64,000 nt of DNA from Ciona intestinalis (lineage: Eukaryota; Chordata; Ascidiacea; Phlebobranchia; Cionidae). Positions 52,901-64,000 of the stretch are shown here, in pieces (the stretch's first letter is position 1; every line of letters starts with the position of its first letter). The position numbers and the translations under genes are program-made. The notes under the pieces were generated by a model. It searched no databases and was not told the DNA's origin. It saw nothing but the letters and a program-made list of their open reading frames with translations. Location of the stretch: contig NC_020172.2 in the NCBI RefSeq assembly GCF_000224145.3, positions 3,269,557-3,333,556 on the forward strand, written 5' to 3'.

Positions 52901-55900
52901 CCAATGTACGCAATCGTTCGGCGGGCCACGCGACCACAGCACCTTCTGCGGGCACAGCATCAGTTAATATTAAAGATACAATCAGCTAATGGCGCAATAC
53001 AGCGCAGCGTAAGCACTTTTACATTGAATTCAAATTGGGCGATACTTCTGACAGCTACAAAACAAAGGATATACCTAATTAAAAAGGTCGCGCCGCACAC
53101 GAGGATTTTAACATATAGTACTGTGGGGTAAGATGGGACACCTTTAGCTCATAAATCCCATATTTTCCAATCGTGTTTTAAACAATTAACGCATTTTAGA
53201 CTCCTACAGCTAGATAATTATTTGAATGTTCTTTGTATACTAATAAATGTGACGAGAAAACAGAATTAATACATGTACCGAATTACCCCCAACCTACTAT
53301 GTGCGTCATTGTACATGTATCCGTATATAAATACAAACAGGAAAGGCTGTGACGTTATTGTGAAACAGTTAAGTCAACTATGTACCGTTTTCCGCACGGA
53401 TAGAATCGAAAACAAAACAGCAAATGTGTTGTTTAGACGGAGCGTGGTCCATGGTTGGTCACTCCGAATTTCCGGCCGTTTTGTTTGTTCGCCTTAAAGC
53501 CATCATGCCTAGAAAAATCGAGCTGTGACTCAACATACGTATTTTGGGGGATTTAAAACTGTGACACGCGCTTTCGATTCAATATACTTCGTTTTGAGAA
53601 AAATTTCGCAATAAAAAATTTCGTTTCGAAATGTGAAAAAAATTTAAATTCGATTTTTTTGCGATCGTACCCCCAAGCTGTATGATGTCATATCATAGAT
53701 TAGTGTCTCGGGTTTTACAAACCACTGTGCGCGGGCCGCAAAACTGTAATTTATTTCAACCGCCGCCAAACCCAATATAGCAAAATTGCGTCAGCAAATG
53801 AACGTAGACGCCCACAAATAACAGACCAATAGTCATTTTTTTTGTTGGAGCCAGTTTTTTAAAACTAATAACTAAGACAATTTTGATATTAGCTGGTGTT
53901 TCATTTTTAAACAAAACGCAATAGTACCGTATCTATATATAGGGATGGGGAAAGACGGGACACCTTTAGCACATGCTATCCAAATATCCTGATCGTGTTT
54001 TAAACAATTAACAACGGTGTATGAAAATCGTGAAGATACGGTTTTGAAATTCTTTGAATTTTCTTTGTTTACTACCGAATTCCCACTTTCCCCCACCCTA
54101 TTATAGTTAAACATACCGAAACAGGAGATCAGGAAGTATCAGTTTAAAGCCATTTTCGCCTAGACTATATAAGTTGTATGGAATAGTAGCTTAAAAGTAT
54201 CGATTAAAACTTTTATGGTGGTTATTCGCAATGATGTCATCGGTTGGGATTTCTTTGCGGTGTTAATCTTGCGGCGACATCAGCGGTGATTTTATCGCTT
54301 CCGTGATTTTCACTACGTGTTTATCTGACAGTTGTCCGACGATGAACGAGAGAGGATGCGAGTCAAGCGGGAAAGGAATCGAGTCGCCGCCGCAAAGTGT
54401 CGAAACCGTCGACGAGAGCTTCTCGAACGACTTGAAAAAGTAAGTCAACTGATAGATTCTGCTGGCGCTAACTATCGCTTCTGAGGGTTAATGAACGAGT
54501 GTAACGAGTCTTATCAATTCGGAGAACGGCCCTCTTTGAGCTAGACGTCACCGAGTCTTATCCCTACATCAAACAGAAACGATAACCGCGTTTCGTTGGG
54601 ATTTTTCAATCATTTCCGCGTATTTTTAGCGCGCGTCCGTCGATTGAGATAAAGCCGGATTCGAATTACACTGAAGACCGGTTAGACTCCCGGCTAAAAG
54701 TTCCCGAGCCAAAGGTTTATTGAAAGACGATAGAGGAGTCGGCCACTTCAAAACGTGGACTTGGCACTCTCGTTAACTAGCACAAGCAGTGTATAGAACG
54801 AGCGTATATTGCCGTCTGATCTCAGGGACCACAATTCCTAAGACTTTGGTATACAGCGTGGCCCAAGCCAGACTATAGGGAAACCATAGGGTCGCGGCGT
54901 GAACACTTAAAACCTTGTTTTCGTTGAAACCGTTGAGATTGTGACGTCAAAATCGCCGCTGGAGTGCCCGAGAAGAGCGCGAATGGAAAGCCCCGTTTTA
55001 CTGCTTGTCAATTTAGAACGCACCACAAACAGAGTTACGACACCGATACAGACATTCCGTTATGTTACGAAACAGTAGTGCAAACATTACAGCGAAATCG
55101 GTTTATAGTAATATCTATTTCGGCTTAACAACGTTTAAAATAAAAGAACAATGATTTTCCTTCACGGAAATTGAGCTGAAACGTGCTCAAAATCCGCGTG
55201 CCTAAAATAAGAACAAAACCGCTATAACGTATAATATTGTCCCACCCAGTGCTACAAATCATGTGGTAAACTGTAGACGTGAACTGAATTACACCCTGAA
55301 AAACAACGATCATTACGACTTAGGAGAAACGCACGTGCTCGAGTTACGAACTATTGCGAAACCTAACCGCAAAAAAACGATAAATCGCTCTCTTTGAAGA
55401 GTGATTACCACAAGTCGATTTGTCCTTTTGTCTTGTTTGCAGTCGCGAAATGGTATCCGGTATTATATAATTATTAATCTTTAAAATCCGCAATTAAAGT
55501 TTAGGTCAACTTGTGATTTGATTTCATCACTTTTACACTTTCGCCAGTTGAAGCGTGTGTGGTATAGGAAATTCGTAGAGGCGCAGTGACGCGTAATTTC
55601 CTTAATCGCGTTAAATTTTCCGGTTTAAACATATTGAGTTGCATGCTCTCCAAGAGTCGTTTTACAGAACCGTGGCGCATTTCAGGACAATCATACCGGA
55701 TACGAGCATTGTTTTTAAACGTATTCTTCCCTCGATGCCGCACTGTTAGTTCCAGTACCCCCCACTTTAGTATTGTTCGACGCATTCCGCGCGTGCCTGG
55801 GAGCGCGCACTGTCCTGAGTGTATCTGCGTACAGCTTTATCGGAATGTGTATAATGCGGTCTCACAGACTTCCGCATTCGAGAAAACAGTTCACTCATTC

Positions 55901-57358
55901 AAAAACTGTATGGGAGCTTTCAGGAGAAAGGCACGGCGCGGGAAACGGCCGCCGGTTATCAGGACTAAAATAGAACCCCCTGAAATCACGCCCAAAACGT
56001 AAACCAATATTTTGTACCCTGGCACGTACCCCCACGTACTGCGACCCGAAAAAGGCGAATTCCTAGCCCGCCCGCAAGTTTAAACTGGTTATTACGACTT
56101 GGATTCGCAGTTAGGCATTTCCGTGGTTTCAATTGCGCCACTTTACCCACAGACAGTTAATGAGTTATGGCGACTAATAACTTAACGCTCGACTAATATA
56201 GTTTCGTGTTAGCGCCTATTGGGTATGAATAGAATCAAAGCAAAACGCGCAGTGTGTTTTGACTGAAACAACAATCACTACGAGTTCAGACTAATTTGAA
56301 AACACAAATGATTTGTAACAGTTAGGTGAATATAGTTTGTTAACCGTGCTAATCAGTGTTTTGTTTAATTAACAAGGCAAAAACTATAATAATCAAGGCC
56401 ATAAGCCTAATTTACAAAAAAAAACAGTTAGTTACCACAAATATAGTAGGTTGGGGGAAGATGGGCCACCTTTTCATTCTATTTTCTCATCTAATTTAAT
56501 AGTAAACACGAAACATTCAAAGAATTATTAAACCGTATCTTTACAACTTCTATATAACGTTGTTAATTGTATAAATCAATATCAGGATATTATGTAATAT
56601 GAAGATTCCCCCCCCAATATATGTGTAATTTAATCTAGAATAAAACTGTACAAGCGTAGACAAGTATGTTCTTATACCTAAACAAGCTTGGGCTAGTTTA
56701 TGTGGGTGTATAGGCTACTGTGTATAGGATACATATGTGTTACAAAACATGCATGGTAGGCATATACCTGTTTACTTATGTTTAAATGCATTAGTCTTTT
56801 TAAACATACCATACATTTATATATATTAGGTTTGGCGTTGGGGTAAGATGGTGCTCCTTTTTGTTCATTTGGTAGTAAACAGAGAACATTTAAAAATTAT
56901 AAAACCGAGTTATTTCGACTCCCATAGACCGTTGTTACTTGTTTGAAACACGATCGGGGTATTATGCGATAAAGGTGTTTCATCTTACCCCACAGTACTA
57001 TATACCTTTTCGAATACGGTAACAATAAATGTCATATTATGACATCAGCAGAAAAATGTGTTTTTAAAAAAACAGGCTACAGGTAAAAACTACTTCAATA
57101 AAAAGTTTCAACTAAAATCGTGGCTAAACCCTATCTCATTTGAATATATCTTTTTTTCAGGAGGCAGAGCAACTGGAGAGGGAGCAGGAGCTCCTCCGAG
57201 AGAGCGTAAAGAGGTTGCAATCTCAGAAGAGGAAACTGGGAGTGATGTTGGATGAACACGAGACGTCTTGTACTAGTAAACTCGAGGAGGAGACGAGAAA
57301 AAGTCCGGAGGACAAAACAGAGACTGTGGAGGCAAAAACGGATGACACAGATTCGTGA
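49921..57358 (+). CDS. fos: FOS-type bZIP transcription factor (AP-1), long N-terminus
   Basis: Exons: main exon 49856-52284 (first in-frame ATG at 49921), 54332-54439, 57161-57358; 889 aa from that ATG. The exon is entered through an acceptor (TTGTTGCAG at 49855) with one base of phase, so an upstream first exon probably adds residues. FOS proteins dimerise with JUN and bind TGAGTCA/TGACGTCA sites in the nucleus. Seen: the middle exon is exactly 36 codons, [20 protein letters not shown] then [10 protein letters not shown], the same span and borders as exon 3 of vertebrate FOS (recalled). RNRRREL favours FOS over ATF3/JDP2 (RNKKKE). The zipper has five leucines at 7-residue spacing, then LDEHETSC and an acidic tail. 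The 788 N-terminal residues are Gln/Ser-rich and disordered-looking; VKQE just before the basic region is a SUMO-type motif. Vertebrate FOS proteins are under 400 aa. Confidence 0.85.
53113..53303 (+). mobile_element. MITE copy 28, FOS intron
   Basis: TATAGTACTGTGGGGTAAGA to ATTACCCCCAACCTACTATG. Confidence 0.85.
53932..54107 (+). mobile_element. MITE copy 29, internal deletion, FOS intron
   Basis: TATATATAGGGATGGGGAAAG at the left. After GTTTACTACCGAAT the element jumps straight to TTCCCACTTTCCCCCACCCT. Confidence 0.83.
54440..56439. other. Second FOS intron, repeat-free CpG-containing part
   Basis: Two kilobases with higher GC than average and no recognised transposon, unlike most introns here. 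A 138-codon open frame at 55586-56002 shows no recognisable domain. The sequence could be enhancer-rich; I see no specific element. Confidence 0.4.
56440..56625 (-). mobile_element. MITE copy 30, FOS intron
   Basis: ATATAGTAGGTTGGGGGAAGA at the left, degraded right end TTCCCCCCCCAATATATG. Confidence 0.83.
56822..57005 (-). mobile_element. MITE copy 31, FOS intron
   Basis: TTGGCGTTGGGGTAAGATGG at the left, TTCATCTTACCCCACAGTACTA at the right. GTAAG-type subfamily. Confidence 0.8.
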
Positions 57359-58902
57359 TCGGTGTCGGTTTATATTTTCACAGATTTCCACTGTTTTTAT
57401 CTATTGATGCGTTACCTTTTATGCAAGGCAGAGCTGAACGCCGCTTTCAAAAAATCACGATCAAATACATGTACTGAACTAATTGTTCGTGGACTGGACT
57501 TTACATACAATGTTCCTATACTGTTTATACATAATGTTCCAACTGTATTTTTGCCGAGCAGGTTAAACTGCTTCGTACCAAAACTGTCGCCGCTGTTTAA
57601 TATTATCTTATCTTTCACCAAATGTTCCCGAAAAGCAGGTCGAAAAAGAACGAGTGCAATTTATCTGTTTTGTATTTATGTGCGTAAAACACGGGTGCGT
57701 AGGTACTGGACCAAACCAGCCGCAAAATCTCGCATTTTACGTGGGAGTTACAGCTGAACAGGACAGTCACAGCTACGCACTGACGTAATAGCCTGACATG
57801 TTCGCCTACGAACTACTGTACGTTTATTGTCTCTTTGTTGCAAGTGTTGTTTTTTACCTTTTTTTGCACAGTTTACTTGACTCGAGCGAAAACAATAAAC
57901 TGATTACTTCACCGCAAAAGAAATTGCCTTCGTTCCGAAAACACAAGTATTTTACAAGAAACTGTTCTCTTAGAATATGTCTAAATCCTTTTTCGTTACA
58001 CTTTACAAAAGCATTATTTAGCCTAATAATAAATTAACCTATTTTATGGGTTAGATTAATTAACACAATTTGTACAAACCAGACTTTAGTCAAGTTTTAA
58101 CAAACAAGTCGTTTTGCTCTCCAATTCTGAACAAGCCGACTTCAAAACATAATTGTCTTTTTTTATGACCTGTCTGTCAACTGTTCTTCGATTTTATACA
58201 TTAGAAACAAAAACATTATTTAGTCTAAAACAACTTAGCCTACTTTATAGGTTAGGATTACTTAATTAAATACAATTTGTACAAACCGTATGCCGTATAG
58301 TGTCCTGATCTAAAATGAAGTCTTTCTGCTCTACATTTCGGAATAGAAGTTTTTTTTTTGACATTTTTAAACTGCTGTCTAGTTTTGATTAAGCAACTTT
58401 TTAAACCATTATTTTAAACATGGTTTAAAACTAAATATTTCTCGTGTAAAATGACGGACTAATAGGACACTCAAACTTAGAATCTACTAAAAATAGCAAA
58501 TATCTTCGTATAGAATAAGTGGAAAATGTAATTCTTCATCATTAGGCAGTATGTACGATTTTTTTGGCAGTGTGTAGCTTGATGCTTGATTTTCCATTGA
58601 TAAAATGACACTAGAGCTTTCGTGGTCAAAGTATGGCAGTGTCAGGACAATTTACTTCCTTCTGGGCAGTGTGGTAACATTTTGTTCGTTGTGTATCTGA
58701 AGGCGTAGTATTAAGGGCCAAAAATAAACACAGAACCATGAACAAAGCGTCTTCATAGAGGAACTATACACTAGAAATCCTTGGCGTGTAGAAATCGGGG
58801 AATTTTCGTCTTGTAGAAAATGCTACACTTTTTTTTCAACAAAAATGGCCTAAAATTCTACGTACATATAAAACTGTACAATCTGTGTTTTGGCCGTAAT
58901 TT
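57359..58902. other. FOS 3' UTR and convergent SMC4 3' flank
   Basis: AATAAA at 57894 is a likely FOS polyadenylation signal. Several ATTTA motifs (for example near 57674 and 58016) fit the AU-rich instability elements known in FOS transcripts, though the region is AT-rich anyway. No repeats recognised. Confidence 0.45.
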
Positions 58903-61900
58903 TCAGGCAGGAGAACTAGCAGTAGCAGCAATAAGACCAGGCTCGATCGTCGCACTTTTCGTACAGTTGTCCGTTTTGTAAATACCGACCAAACGATCAG
59001 CAATTTCGAACATGTTGTTTCTTAAGCTGATGATTATGAACTGGGCGTTACGCGTTCGTTGCTGCTTGAACAAAAAACGTGTCAGTTTATAGGATTAAAA
59101 CATAAGCTGTAAAATATGCATAAACACAACTAATTTTGTCAATGTGGGAAAGAAGCAAATCGAATAACGCCGGAAAACGCTTTTTTTGTAATAAGTTACT
59201 TCTGCATATGATTTATAATTGGGTGAGGGGAGACGGAAAACCTTTAGCAAATTATATCCAAATATCCTAATCGTGTTTTAAACAATTAAAAACGGTCTAT
59301 CGGAGTCGTGAGGTTACGGATTTATAATTCTTTGAATGTTCTTTGCTTACTACCAAATGGGACGAGAAGGAATGAAAAGGTGAACATCTTTTCTATGGAT
59401 TCAAAAAAACGCTTTCATAACAGTACAGAAAAAATCCTGTACCGTTTAGGCGTTATAGATGAAAAATAATAGCCTCTTTACCACATTAACAACAAAACAA
59501 CAAAAAAAAAAACAATAAAATAAACGTAACCTATGCGTAATACAGTTAAAAAATGCGAATTACCCACCTTAATGTAATGCGCTATAATGGTAACGTTTTT
59601 GAAATCCAAAGCAGCGTCTATTTCGTCCATCACGTATAGTGGCGTAGGCCTGTAGTAGTGCAGAGCGAATACTAAAGCTAGTGAACTTAACGTCTTTTCA
59701 CCGCCAGAAAGATGTCTGATCGTTTTCCACGATTTTTTCGGCGGTCGCACACTGTACGATATAAAATAAATTATATTTTCTGTTGATATATAATAAGAAA
59801 GAAGATCAAATTAATTTAAACCTAACAAAACATATTTTTTGTTTATGTTTATGAATACAGTAGGGAATTAGCAGCAAAACTACATATTTAAAAAAAATGA
59901 ATGCAACTTATTTTTTTTCTCGCATAACAGGGTAACAACAGTCGTATAACAGAAGTGTACAGTTTACGAAATAACATTTGTTATGTTTCCTTATCCATTT
60001 AAGACAGTGGTTCCCAAACTTTATTAACTCGCGTACCCTTTTTCGGTTCATGTACCGTTCTCGTACCACCTATATTACTAAAATCTCCAGGCCAAAAAGT
60101 TGGATCGTCCAATAATTTACGCAACACAAACTTGGCACTGACTTTCTTATAGTTACGTTTGAAATTGATGTAATTTGCCTATAAAAAGGGCAACAGGCGG
60201 TAATAAACAACCTAAATATGTTCCAGAAGTAGCACTGCTGTATATTTACGATGTTTTCCTCAGCCAAGCAACATGTTTGTTGCGTAATAGTAGGGATTCA
60301 CACGTGAATTCACTGCATCATAATAGCGATTGTTTGATCTGGCAATTGATTACGACATAATAGCAATTCACACGGCTATTATTTGCGTCATAATATCGAT
60401 TGTCCCCTTGATTAATTAGCCTGCAGCTGCTTAAAATGCATTTTCACGTATGCCCAGAATTAAAGTGCAGATATGTTTGCAAAGAATACTTATTACGTGC
60501 GTAAAGCAACGCCTCGTGACCGTTTGCTGTTAACCTAATGAGTTGCTCGCGTACCACCTGACAGACCTTCGCGTACCACAGTTTGGGAACCACTGATTTA
60601 AGAAATTTCAAATTAATAATACTGTTAGTAACATGGTAAATATTGGGGTGGGGGAAGACGGGACATCTTTTATTCTTTTTTTCGTCCCATTTGGTAGTAA
60701 ACTAATAACATTCAAATTATATAACCATATCCTCACGACTCTTACAGACCGTTGTTAAATGTTTAAAAATTGATCAGAATATTTGGATATTATATGCTGA
60801 AAGTGTTCCATTTTCCCCACCCTACTATATTATGAAAGATTACCAGTCTGTGTGGTAATCGAGTAAAGGCAAACGTAACTCCCACTAAGCGTGTTGAATC
60901 ATCGGTTTGTTTAACTTTAGCTGGTTATGTTATCTAAGACCAAGTTACATGCGCTTTGTTTACACACAATAACCGCCGTAACTTGAAAGCGAGTAAGGAG
61001 CATCAAAACAAGTTAATTCTATGTGATGGAGAAAGACGATACCCTCAGATTTGCGCACGCGTTGAATTGCTCATATGTTAAAATGCGCACAGATCAATTT
61101 GCGCACAAGTAGAACAGACCACAAAAATGTTTGATAAGGTAAATATAGGCTATTTTACGCATTTTCACAAAAGGAAAACCAAACACGCATGTTTAAACCC
61201 AGTGCGAATTTGCGTAAGTCACGGTTTTCGCTTGCTTTTTGACGCACAAAGGCGAGGCTGTTGGCCTACTCGGTGCTTCTATGACGCAACATAAACCAAC
61301 TTAAAAGTTGTTTCATCATCCGATTTAAGAACTAACCTGAAATTAATTCCTTCAGAGAACGGGTCCAAGGAATCTACGAACTCGAGCTCCGCGTCGCCAC
61401 CTAGCGTGATCATTTGGTAAATTTCTTTCAGCTTATTTGTGATGACGCTGAAGAAAAAATTTGTTAAAAAAACCTTTTTATTTTGGAAAATCGTAAACAC
61501 ATAGATCTTTAGGATACAGAAACAAATACGAAAATAAGCATAAGAAATAAATTATTATGAAAATTATTTTATTATGATTTTTTTGCCCCCCAAAAATACA
61601 TTAAAAGTTGTAATCCGAAATATAAACAAGTAAAATACAAAACTATAGGTTTAACTAATAAAAAACTAGGTGAAAAAATGTTTAAAGTTGTTCTAAAATA
61701 AAACACTTACACAAATCCGTCGCAAAATTCATTCAAACGTCGTTTTCTCAAGTTATCATACATTCCTCTGTACTTATCCCTCTTGCCAGTAACTTGGTCT
61801 AATTCCCCCACACGTTGTAAGTAAACCTGTATAATTACAATGCTGTTGTTGCTATCATGTATTGTAATATATGAATAAAAATATTTTTGCGCACAAGTAG

Positions 61901-64000
61901 AATGGCGCACAAAGAGGAATGCGTACGGGTAGAATTACGCCCAAGTAGAATTGCGCACACAAAATGCTTTTGATAAGATAAATATAAACTATTTTACGCC
62001 TTCCCATGAATGGGGAACACAAACAAAACAAAACCTAACAAGTTTGTTTAAACCCAATTTGCGAAAGTCACCGAAGTCAAAAAAACGTAAGTACTAGGAA
62101 TTAGGAAATATGAAATATTATGTGCCAAAGGCGTCCATCTTACCCCACGTTCTAATATATCCTCTATTTAGGTTTAAATTTCGACATTAAAAAATAGTCA
62201 AAAAACTAACTTGTTGTTTTGCTTTAAATTCTTCTATCGCGTTCATATTCGGATGTAATTTCTCGGTTTCAATATCTAGCAGGGTAATCTTGTTTCTAAG
62301 TTCATCTAAAACCACCCCATCCAGCTCCTCGGGAGGATAGGAGGGAAGAGGAAGAGTTTCTTCTCCATCAATCTTGTGAAGCTTCAATTTACCAAGCTGT
62401 GAAAACAAATATTTGTAATTTTTTTTTGAAAAAAATGTAATATTTTTTTGGTAAAAATTTAATCGTTTTTTTGGGTAAAAGTTAAATAATTTATTATCAG
62501 TTTGTAAGGTTATTGTACCTGTTTATCTACTACTACCACCAGCCATTTTAAGGCTTATTTGGCCTAAAACTGTAAATTGCTTTGTAAGTAACATTGCACA
62601 AAATTGGTAGAAATCCTATTTCCTGCAATGTCACGTTTAAACAGCTATACAATATGAACATAACTGATTTTTTTTATTTTTTAATAAATTCAAGTTATAT
62701 GTTATATCTGTTTATGTTTATAGCATATTTTTAGTCTGGCACCAATTGCTCCAACCCAGTGGTCACTAATGGGTTGTCCAAATTGTCACACATACAGAAA
62801 AACAAAAAAAAACCACTTACAAAGTAACAAACTTGGTAACTCCTAAGCTGACACTCACCAATCCTTTTTGTTGTTCAATCTTCTCGTTCCTGGTGTTGGT
62901 TCCTGCACACAAAGCTTCCTGGTTTTGTTTCATCTCCTTGTAAGCCTCAGCGACACTCGCCTCTTTCTTCTCCATCTTCTTCAGTTGCTCCTGCTGCTCC
63001 TGAAGAGCATCTCTCAATTTGGAGGATTCTTCCTCTGCCTCCCCGAGAGCCTGAAATGGAATGTGATAAAAAATAAAAAAGTTAAGATAATGGTAAAAAA
63101 AACAAACAAAAAAAGTTTAAAAAAACTAATAAGTTTAAACCAAAAATTATAAACTTATTAAAAATAAAGAAAAGTGTAAAAAATTAAAAAAAAGGTATAA
63201 AAAATTCAAACACTTATTAAGAAAAAAGACAGAATAAATTACATCATGTTTCGACATCACCTTAAAAATTAAATAAGTAAAAAAAATCCTTAAAAACAAA
63301 AGAATAGTACATTTTGAAAAAACACCGAAAAATGTAAAAATACAAAATGAGACAAGAAACCATATTTATTAAACAATACCTGCAACACAGCAGCTCCATC
63401 CACTTCTAAAGTCTTCCATTCTTCTTCTAACTTGCCAANCAGGTTTCCAAAGAGTCGCCCTCTAGCTTCGGGCTCTGTGTGTTCTCAATGCTCTTTTCGC
63501 ATTTAACATAGTTTCTATGGCAACGGGAATAATAAATTGAAGTTTATATTAAAATTTAAAAGAAAAAAAAACACAACAAAATTTTTATAAAAAAAAGAAA
63601 AAAGTTTTGTGTTTTATTTTAAACTTACTATGAATTAATTAAAAACTCAAAAAAATAAATAAAAAGAAGTGAAATAATGAATTGAAGTTCATGCTTTTTT
63701 ACAGCATGAAACAGTTGCTACACCATAAATTCAAATTTGTAAAAAAAACAATATTTTCAATTTTTTATAATAAAAAATATTTTAAAAACTTTATTTTTTT
63801 ATAAAAAATACCATAAATTAATTAAAATCTAGAAAACTCTTTACCTTTTTGCAGTGGTAACTGCTACTTTAAGTTTTGTGATTTTTTTCGATATTTCTTC
63901 CAAAGTTGTCTTTGCGGACTTCAGCTTTTCTCGAAGAGGAGAAAGTTTTGTGTCCTGGATGCGAGAGATCTCAGAATTTAGTTCGTTTTTCTTCTTTTCA
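58903..64000 (-). CDS. smc4: SMC4 (condensin core ATPase), C-terminal part, partial
   Basis: Minus-strand exons in order: >64000-63845, 63514-63380, 63050-62859, 62396-62211, 61826-61711, 61447-61337, 59751-59568, 59061-58903. SMC4 pairs with SMC2 in condensin and compacts mitotic chromosomes. Seen: distal coiled coil (KITKLKVAVTTAKRNYVKCE, EQQEQLKKMEKKEASVAEAY), ITLLDIETEKLHPNMNAIEE, YLQRVGELDQVTGKRDKYRG, MYDNLRKRRLNEF, and TNKLKEIYQMITLGGDAELE with DSLDPFSEGINFSVRPPKKS. Then the ABC signature LSGGEKTLSSLALVF, Walker B PLYVMDEIDAALDF, and the last exon QFIIISLRNNMFEIADRLVG. All match SMC4 rather than SMC2. The frame breaks at the ambiguous base 63439. The hinge, Walker A and N-terminus lie beyond the right edge. 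Confidence 0.95.
59218..59396 (+). mobile_element. MITE copy 32, SMC4 intron
   Basis: ATTGGGTGAGGGGAGACGGAA at the left; the right terminus is lost after AAAAGGTGAACATC. Confidence 0.8.
59898..59972 (-). mobile_element. SINE tail fragment, SMC4 intron
   Basis: GAATGCAACTTATTTTTTTTC, TCGCATAACAGGGTAACAAC, AGTCGTATAACAGAAGTG resemble the SINE tail region. Confidence 0.5.
60005..60595. mobile_element. hAT-like non-autonomous element with perfect 8-bp target duplication
   Basis: 591 bp bounded by perfect 16-bp terminal inverted repeats CAGTGGTTCCCAAACT / AGTTTGGGAACCACTG and flanked by ATTTAAGA on both sides (59997-60004 and 60596-60603). CAGTGGTT ends and 8-bp duplications are typical of hAT/Charlie-type transposons. 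Subterminal CGCGTACC motifs recur near both ends. No transposase frame. The intact duplication implies a fairly recent insertion in this SMC4 intron. Confidence 0.92.
60640..60833 (-). mobile_element. MITE copy 33, SMC4 intron
   Basis: ATTGGGGTGGGGGAAGACGGG to TTTCCCCACCCTACTATAT. Confidence 0.86.
62098..62162 (-). mobile_element. MITE fragment (right end), SMC4 intron
   Basis: GAAATATTATGTGCCAAAGG then CCATCTTACCCCACGTTCTA. Only ~65 bp remain. Confidence 0.65.
62733..62860 (+). mobile_element. SINE fragment abutting an SMC4 exon
   Basis: CACCAATTGCTCCAACCCAG, GGGTTGTCCAAATTGTCACA, CTTACAAAGTAACAAACTTG, AACTCCTAAGCTGACAC. It stops within a few bases of the donor of the SMC4 exon ending at 62859, so the SINE supplies most of the intron start. 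Confidence 0.75.

Noticed and set aside
55586..56002. 138-codon open frame in the second FOS intron
   Set aside because: No recognisable domain and biased composition; a competing open frame exists on the opposite strand, as expected in a GC-richer stretch.

Overview
The window looks like nuclear DNA of an ascidian tunicate, most likely Ciona. It is AT-rich, with compact multi-exon genes, small GT-AG introns and dozens of copies of a ~195-bp TA-flanked MITE. There are also tRNA-derived SINEs and chordate-type gene content. The organism call is inference; no search was run. Exon joins were worked out by hand from reading frame, splice signals and family knowledge.

Layout: (1) 3.4-7.05 kb, + strand: the C-terminal half of focal adhesion kinase (proline-rich linker plus FAT domain). 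It opens with an ATG-bearing exon and no kinase domain is present in the window. (2) 7.7-9.1 kb: a G/T-rich minisatellite with a sequence gap, followed at 10.0-10.2 kb by an inverted, damaged copy of the last FAK exon. (3) 11.5-30.3 kb, + strand: four tandem seven-exon cytosolic sulfotransferase genes in two sister pairs (A,B and C,D), with a classical short-chain dehydrogenase/reductase gene between the pairs. This is the most suggestive cluster in the window; one candidate role is making sulfated steroids. (4) 30.57-32.57 kb, - strand: ribosomal protein eL33 (RPL35A), convergent with the last sulfotransferase. (5) 33.35-43.4 kb, + strand: intronless KIF9 kinesin followed 355 bp later by IQCG/DRC9. 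Both are axonemal proteins, and the pair is a candidate operon. (6) 45.3-57.4 kb, + strand: a FOS-type bZIP gene with a very long N-terminal exon and large introns. (7) 58.9 kb to the window end, - strand: the C-terminal half of SMC4 (condensin), running off the right edge.

The space between genes, and most introns, is filled by the MITE family (about 35 full or partial copies), SINE copies, a third AT-rich repeat, a hAT-like non-autonomous element with a perfect 8-bp target duplication, and two other inverted-repeat elements. Several insertions or small tandem duplications touch splice sites directly. One sulfotransferase exon lacks an AG acceptor, and one uses a GC donor. Protein lengths given are conceptual sums over the proposed exons.
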